Assembly (NCBI GenBank): GCA_017427625.1
Contig: JAFRSL010000204.1
Coordinates: forward strand, 1 to 9,110
DNA: 9,110 nt
DNA from: Synergistaceae bacterium
GTDB taxonomy: Bacteria; Synergistota; Synergistia; Synergistales; Aminobacteriaceae
Direction of reading: 5' to 3'
Shown here: piece by piece, positions 6,504 through 9,110 of the stretch
Layout: every line of letters starts with the position of its first letter
How positions within the stretch are numbered: position 1 is the stretch's first letter
The notes under the pieces: generated by a model
Seen by the model: the letters and a program-made list of their open reading frames with translations, nothing else
Told to the model about the DNA's origin: nothing
Database searches by the model: none
Made by a program: the position numbers and the translations under genes

Positions 6504-7105
6504 TTACAACTGTCATATTCGATGTCGGGAATGTCCTCGTTGATTTTGACTGGGAGGGCTTCATTCACCGAATGTTTCCCGGACGCGAGGAACTTATCGC
6601 CGAACTTGACGTAGCTGTCTGGGGAAGCGGGCGGTGGGACAGGCTTGACGCAGGCGATGACCCCGAAGAAGTCTTCGCCTCAATAATCGCGTACTCCCCT
6701 TCGCACGAGAAGGAGCTCCGGAAAGTCTTCGCGAACGTCGGCCAAACTCTCAGAAAACGCGAGGCCACACCTACATGGCTAAAGGATCTCAAATCGAGGG
6801 GGTATAGACTTTTATACCTGTCGAATTACTCGCACTATGTCATGAACTGCAACCCTGATGTTCTGGACTTCCTTCCGTTGATGGACGGAGGGATATTCTC
6901 ATGCGACGTGAAACTCATAAAGCCCGACCAAAGAATCTACGAGGCACTTGCGGAGAAATACAGCCTCAAACCGTCCGAGTGCGTATTCATTGACGACTTG
7001 GAACGAAACGTTAAGGCTGGAAGGGATTTCGGTTTTCAAGCGATACAGTTCGGGACGTTACAGCAGACGCAAAGGGATTTAGAGGCATTATTACAGGAGG
7101 CGTAA
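6500..7105 (+). CDS. HAD-superfamily phosphatase, YihX-like
   Basis: A 201-residue protein of the haloacid dehalogenase superfamily, subclass I, similar in length and motifs to E. coli YihX. Motif I is FDVGNVLVDFD with nucleophile D8; as in YihX the usual second Asp (D-x-D) is replaced by Gly (D8-V-G10). Motif II is LSN (S108), motif III is K141 in LIKPDQRIYE, motif IV is D165-D166 in FIDDLERN. The stretch 17-85 forms the helical cap. Members dephosphorylate sugar phosphates or nucleotides; the substrate here is unknown. It shares ATGA with the end of the nicotinamidase gene, so its translation depends on that gene. Given cobT two genes upstream, a role on alpha-ribazole 5'-phosphate or nicotinate mononucleotide is conceivable but not shown by the sequence. 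Confidence 0.85.
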   Translation: MITTVIFDVGNVLVDFDWEGFIHRMFPGREELIAELDVAVWGSGRWDRLDAGDDPEEVFASIIAYSPSHEKELRKVFANVGQTLRKREATPTWLKDLKSRGYRLLYLSNYSHYVMNCNPDVLDFLPLMDGGIFSCDVKLIKPDQRIYEALAEKYSLKPSECVFIDDLERNVKAGRDFGFQAIQFGTLQQTQRDLEALLQEA

Positions 7106-7107
7106 AA

Positions 7108-7611
7108 GTGAAAAGCATACGTACTAATTTGTGGATAACGGGCGGAATATTGATCGCTGTCGGCGCGCTGATGATGCGTTATCCGATTGAGGCGATAATG
7201 TCAGCGGGAATAATTCTCGGAATCGGCATCATTGCGTCGGGGATAAATCATGTTTCGGGGTGGTATTTCTTCGGGCTGAGAAGATTTCTCGTGATGGGGA
7301 TCATTGACATCATAGCGGGGCTGATTATGGTGATTCAGCCGGGAATTTCGGCGTTCGTTCTCCCGTTTGTGATTGGGCTTTGGCTATTTTCGGAAGGAAT
7401 TTCGAGGACTTGCGCGGCGTTCTGGCTTGGTGGAGCGGGAGTGCAATGCTGGTGGTTCGTACTGATTGGCGGGCTTGCGATGATGCTGTTCGCAGTGATG
7501 ATGTTCGTTTCGCCGTTGAGCAGTACGTTCTCGGTGATGATGATTCTTTCGGGGGTGCTTATTGCGTCGGGAGTGCTTGCGATTGTCGAGGGCTTAGTGA
7601 TTTCGCGCTGA
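7108..7611 (+). CDS. DUF308/HdeD-family membrane protein
   Basis: A 167-residue, very hydrophobic inner-membrane protein with six predicted helices: about 8-25, 29-48, 53-74, 77-100, 110-131 and 138-164. Paired helices, glycine-rich turns and length match the DUF308/HdeD family; E. coli HdeD (about 190 residues) is linked to acid resistance, but most members have no known function. It starts at GTG (7108), with AGGAGG at 7095-7100 inside the end of the HAD gene and a 7-base spacer; only 2 bases separate the HAD stop and the GTG, so it belongs to the same transcript. It is the last gene before the terminator. Codon use differs somewhat from upstream genes (many TCG, GCG and GGG codons), perhaps because of its unusual composition. 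No functional link with the cobT group is evident. Confidence 0.82.
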   Translation: MKSIRTNLWITGGILIAVGALMMRYPIEAIMSAGIILGIGIIASGINHVSGWYFFGLRRFLVMGIIDIIAGLIMVIQPGISAFVLPFVIGLWLFSEGISRTCAAFWLGGAGVQCWWFVLIGGLAMMLFAVMMFVSPLSSTFSVMMILSGVLIASGVLAIVEGLVISR

Positions 7612-7627
7612 GATTTTGGAAGAATGG

Positions 7628-7659
7628 CCGTCCCTCGTGAATAGGGGGACGGTTTTTTT
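7628..7659 (+). terminator. Intrinsic terminator of the recO-like to hdeD-like operon
   Basis: A 9-bp stem (7628-7636 with 7644-7652, one T-G wobble) closes a 7-base loop GTGAATA and is followed by seven Ts (7653-7659). It works on the plus strand; on the minus strand no T-run follows the hairpin. It ends one base before the stop codon of the convergent ABC gene. Confidence 0.9.
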
Positions 7660-7660
7660 G

Positions 7661-8749
7661 TTAGCGGAGAAGTATTTTTACCCGGTTCGTATACCCTTCA
7701 GACTCTTCGGCAGCATATTGAATCTCTGACGTTTCAGCCTTAAGGAGCGAATACGATAACTTGTTCTCAGACTCTTCAGGACTCATGGCCTTCCCGTCGT
7801 ACCTGACATCGAAGCATATCTCATCGTTCTCCTCAGAGTACTCAATCACGGAATCAATCCTCCTGACTTCCGGCGAGGGCAGAAGAATTTGCAGCAAAAG
7901 CTCCTCAAATGCAAGCTGAAGTTTGTTGCTCAAGTTACCGGCGATCATATTCTTCCGGCAGAACGTATCAATCCCCGAAACAGCTCCGGGAAAATCAAAC
8001 GTCTTTCCTTCGACAGTAACCTCGAAGACTTTGAGCCTCCGTATGAATCTCCGAGTGTTCCCGCGCTTTGGTGCCGTGAAAATCTCATCGGGCGTACCTT
8101 CCTCGTAGATTCCGCCTTCGTCCATGTAGAATACCCTGTTGCATATCGCCCGTGCAAAGTTCATCTCGTGCGTAACGATCATCATGGTCTTTCCCGAACC
8201 CGCAAGCTTCCTTATGACCGCCTGAACCTCACCCACCATCGTGGGGTCTAACGCGCTTGTCGGCTCATCAAGGAGTATGACATCGGGATTCATTGCGAGA
8301 GTCCTGGCGATTGCGATTCGCTGCTTCTGACCGCCCGATAGCTGGTCGGGGTAATTCAGGTACTTGTCGGGAAGGCCAACCATTTGGAGGAGTTCCATTC
8401 CCTTGTCGTAAGCTGACTGCCTGGTCTCACCTTTGAGCTTTACGGGTGAGAGCATGACATTCTCTATGACTGTGAGATGCCCGAAAAGGTTGAACTGCTG
8501 GAAGACCATTCCCATTTTCTGCCTTACTTTGTGAATGTTGCACGAAGGGCTTGTGATTTCCTCGTCGCCGAAGAATATCTTTCCGCCGTCAGGGCGTTCA
8601 AGGAGATTTATGCACCTGAGAAGCGTAGATTTTCCTGTTCCCGAAGGCCCTATCACAGAGATAATATCGCCGTCGTTGACTTCAGCGTTTACGTCTTTAA
8701 GCGGCGTTGCGTTTGGGTAAACTTTTCTGACATGCTCAAGCCTGATCAT
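7661..8749 (-). CDS. Polar amino-acid type ABC transporter ATPase with C-terminal GHKL-like extension
   Basis: A 362-residue cytoplasmic ATPase. Residues 1-240 are a standard GlnQ/HisP-class domain: Walker A GPSGTGKS (34-41), Q-loop Q84 in VFQQFNLFGHLTV, signature LSGGQ (137-141), Walker B VILLDEP (157-163), D-loop SALD (165-168), switch H194 in VTHEM. FNLFGHLTVIENV and the overall pattern point to polar amino-acid uptake. Relatives end near residue 240-250, whereas this protein continues for some 120 residues. That tail (241-362) has features of an RsbW-like GHKL fold: NKLQLAFEELLLQIL (275-289, an N-box-like helix, with Gln287 where Asn is expected), a strand EICFDVRYDGKAMSP (310-324, with a DG like the G1 box), then a helix and the final strands NRVKILLR. 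AAGGAG (8761-8766) precedes the ATG by 11 bases. No permease or binding protein is adjacent; an IS element end lies just upstream. Confidence 0.9.
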   Translation of the reverse strand: MIRLEHVRKVYPNATPLKDVNAEVNDGDIISVIGPSGTGKSTLLRCINLLERPDGGKIFFGDEEITSPSCNIHKVRQKMGMVFQQFNLFGHLTVIENVMLSPVKLKGETRQSAYDKGMELLQMVGLPDKYLNYPDQLSGGQKQRIAIARTLAMNPDVILLDEPTSALDPTMVGEVQAVIRKLAGSGKTMMIVTHEMNFARAICNRVFYMDEGGIYEEGTPDEIFTAPKRGNTRRFIRRLKVFEVTVEGKTFDFPGAVSGIDTFCRKNMIAGNLSNKLQLAFEELLLQILLPSPEVRRIDSVIEYSEENDEICFDVRYDGKAMSPEESENKLSYSLLKAETSEIQYAAEESEGYTNRVKILLR

Positions 8750-8792
8750 AAAATTGATGTCTCCTTCTGTCTTGATGCCGTTACAGAAAACT

Positions 8793-8821
8793 CATAAAAA
8801 GTTATAAAGCTAACTCTTATG
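8793..8821 (-). repeat. Imperfect palindrome at the right end of the IS200/IS605-type element
   Basis: On the minus strand CATAA-G-AGTTA / loop GCTTTA / TAACT-TT-TTATG forms a hairpin of two 5-bp stems with a small internal bulge. Subterminal hairpins are the ends recognised by IS200/IS605 TnpA transposases, so this probably marks the element's right end. Because Ts follow the inner stem, an intrinsic terminator is the alternative reading. Confidence 0.5.
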
Positions 8822-8937
8822 TTTCTTTCCTCATTCATCGCGTCCGCTTTCACGATGTTCTGCTACTTGCGTTTGGTCTAACGCTCCAGAGGCTTCAATT
8901 CCCCGCTAACGTACGGGTACACATCAATAGTTTCCTG
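8793..8937 (-). ncRNA. Probable TnpB-associated omega RNA (reRNA) region
   Basis: The 145 bases after the tnpB stop carry no gene but are rich in short hairpins: CCCG/CGGG (8902-8905 with 8914-8917), GCGTT/AACGC (8869-8873 with 8880-8884), CATCG/CGATG (8836-8840 with 8853-8857), and the end palindrome at 8793-8821. A block reading GGGGAATTGAAGCC then TCTGGAGCG resembles the tails of IS1341/IS605 elements. Known omega RNAs are encoded exactly here, overlapping the 3' end of tnpB and running across the element end so that the adjoining genomic bases become the guide. The exact 5' and 3' ends cannot be set from sequence alone. Confidence 0.5.
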
Positions 8938-9110
8938 TCAGTGATCTACTATTGATTTGCCATATTTATACAAATTCACACTAGCGTTAAGATCTCGGTC
9001 TATCACAGTTCCGCAATGTTCACAGCGGTATATCCTGTCTGACAGTTTCAAGTCGCTCTTCTTATGCCCGCAGACTGAACATAATTTGCTCGACGCATAA
9101 AACCTGTCTG
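8938..9110 (-). CDS. tnpB: TnpB, RNA-guided nuclease of IS200/IS605 family, C-terminal part
   Basis: Only the last 56 residues are inside the window; the 5' part is cut by the edge. They read DRFYASSKLCSVCGHKKSDL, then a strand ending IYRCEHCG, then TVIDRDLNASVNL and a short tail to a TGA at 8940-8938. The four cysteines (C-x2-C-x15-C-x2-C) form the TnpB zinc ribbon, and DRDLNAS is the RuvC-III motif holding the last catalytic aspartate. Both are intact, so this end is not decayed. TnpB proteins are omega-RNA-guided DNA nucleases that help the element persist; the following 145 bases likely encode that RNA. Whether the rest of the protein, or a TnpA partner, is present cannot be judged here. 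Confidence 0.9.
   Translation of the reverse strand, partial: DRFYASSKLCSVCGHKKSDLKLSDRIYRCEHCGTVIDRDLNASVNLYKYGKSIVDH

Larger units (their letters stand above)
8793..9110 (-). mobile_element. Right-end portion of an IS200/IS605-family element (cut by window edge)
   Basis: It comprises the 3' end of tnpB, the structured tail and the end hairpin. The left end and any tnpA lie beyond 9110. The precise right boundary is uncertain, since these elements make no terminal inverted repeats or target duplications; it may lie anywhere between about 8770 and 8793. It sits directly upstream of the ABC ATPase gene in the same orientation. Confidence 0.7.

Noticed and set aside
7380..7640. Plus-strand 86-residue frame overlapping the DUF308 gene
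   Set aside because: Out-of-frame shadow running into the terminator; no ribosome site and no domain. I also considered a frameshift in the DUF308 gene, but all six helices are intact in one frame.
7628..7659. Bidirectional terminator serving the ABC gene as well
   Set aside because: The hairpin is followed by Ts only on the plus strand; on the minus strand the bases after it are CCATTCTTCC.
7889..8797. Plus- and minus-strand frames opposite or overlapping the ABC ATPase (7889-8251, 7945-8157, 8477-8797, 8535-8720)
   Set aside because: All are shadows of the ATPase, which holds every ABC motif in a single minus-strand frame.

Overview
The window carries nine complete protein genes and one partial gene on a bacterial chromosome of roughly balanced base composition, with dense packing, strong AGGAGG-type ribosome sites and 4-base ATGA gene overlaps. 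The mix (DUF6282-type hydrolase with a MatC-like carboxylate carrier, an unlinked cobT, an amino-acid ABC ATPase, an IS200/IS605 element) would suit an anaerobic, amino-acid/organic-acid fermenting bacterium such as a member of Synergistota or Clostridia. This placement is a guess from gene style; there is no rRNA or marker gene to fix it.

Layout. (1) 4-2201, minus strand: a metal-dependent hydrolase of the DUF6282 type followed 2 bases later by a 12-TM-class carboxylate carrier. A LysR-type regulator (2322-3263, plus) is read divergently from a 120-bp intergenic region, forming a classic regulator/target catabolic module of unknown substrate. (2) 3318-4223, plus: a full-length Mrr-type restriction endonuclease, visibly more A+T-rich than its neighbours and bracketed by a 20-bp direct repeat (one mismatch) that contains an extended -10 promoter. 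(3) 4275-7611, plus: a tightly packed run of a RecO-like protein, CobT, a nicotinamidase, a HAD phosphatase and a DUF308/HdeD membrane protein, ended by a strong intrinsic terminator at 7628-7659. (4) 7661-8749, minus: a polar amino-acid type ABC ATPase with an unusual ~120-residue C-terminal extension that looks like a degenerate GHKL (RsbW-like) domain. (5) 8793-9110, minus: the 3' end of an IS200/IS605-type element, with the zinc-ribbon/RuvC-III end of TnpB and a structured tail that probably encodes its omega RNA, sitting directly upstream of the ABC gene.

How the genes may work together. The hydrolase, carrier and LysR regulator probably import and process one carboxylate-type compound. 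CobT consumes nicotinate mononucleotide and releases nicotinate, the nicotinamidase also yields nicotinate, and the HAD protein is a candidate phosphatase for alpha-ribazole phosphate or a nucleotide, so 4901-7105 may be a small cobamide-tail/nicotinate salvage unit. The ABC ATPase has no permease or binding protein within the window. No tRNA, rRNA, CRISPR array, riboswitch or replication origin is seen.
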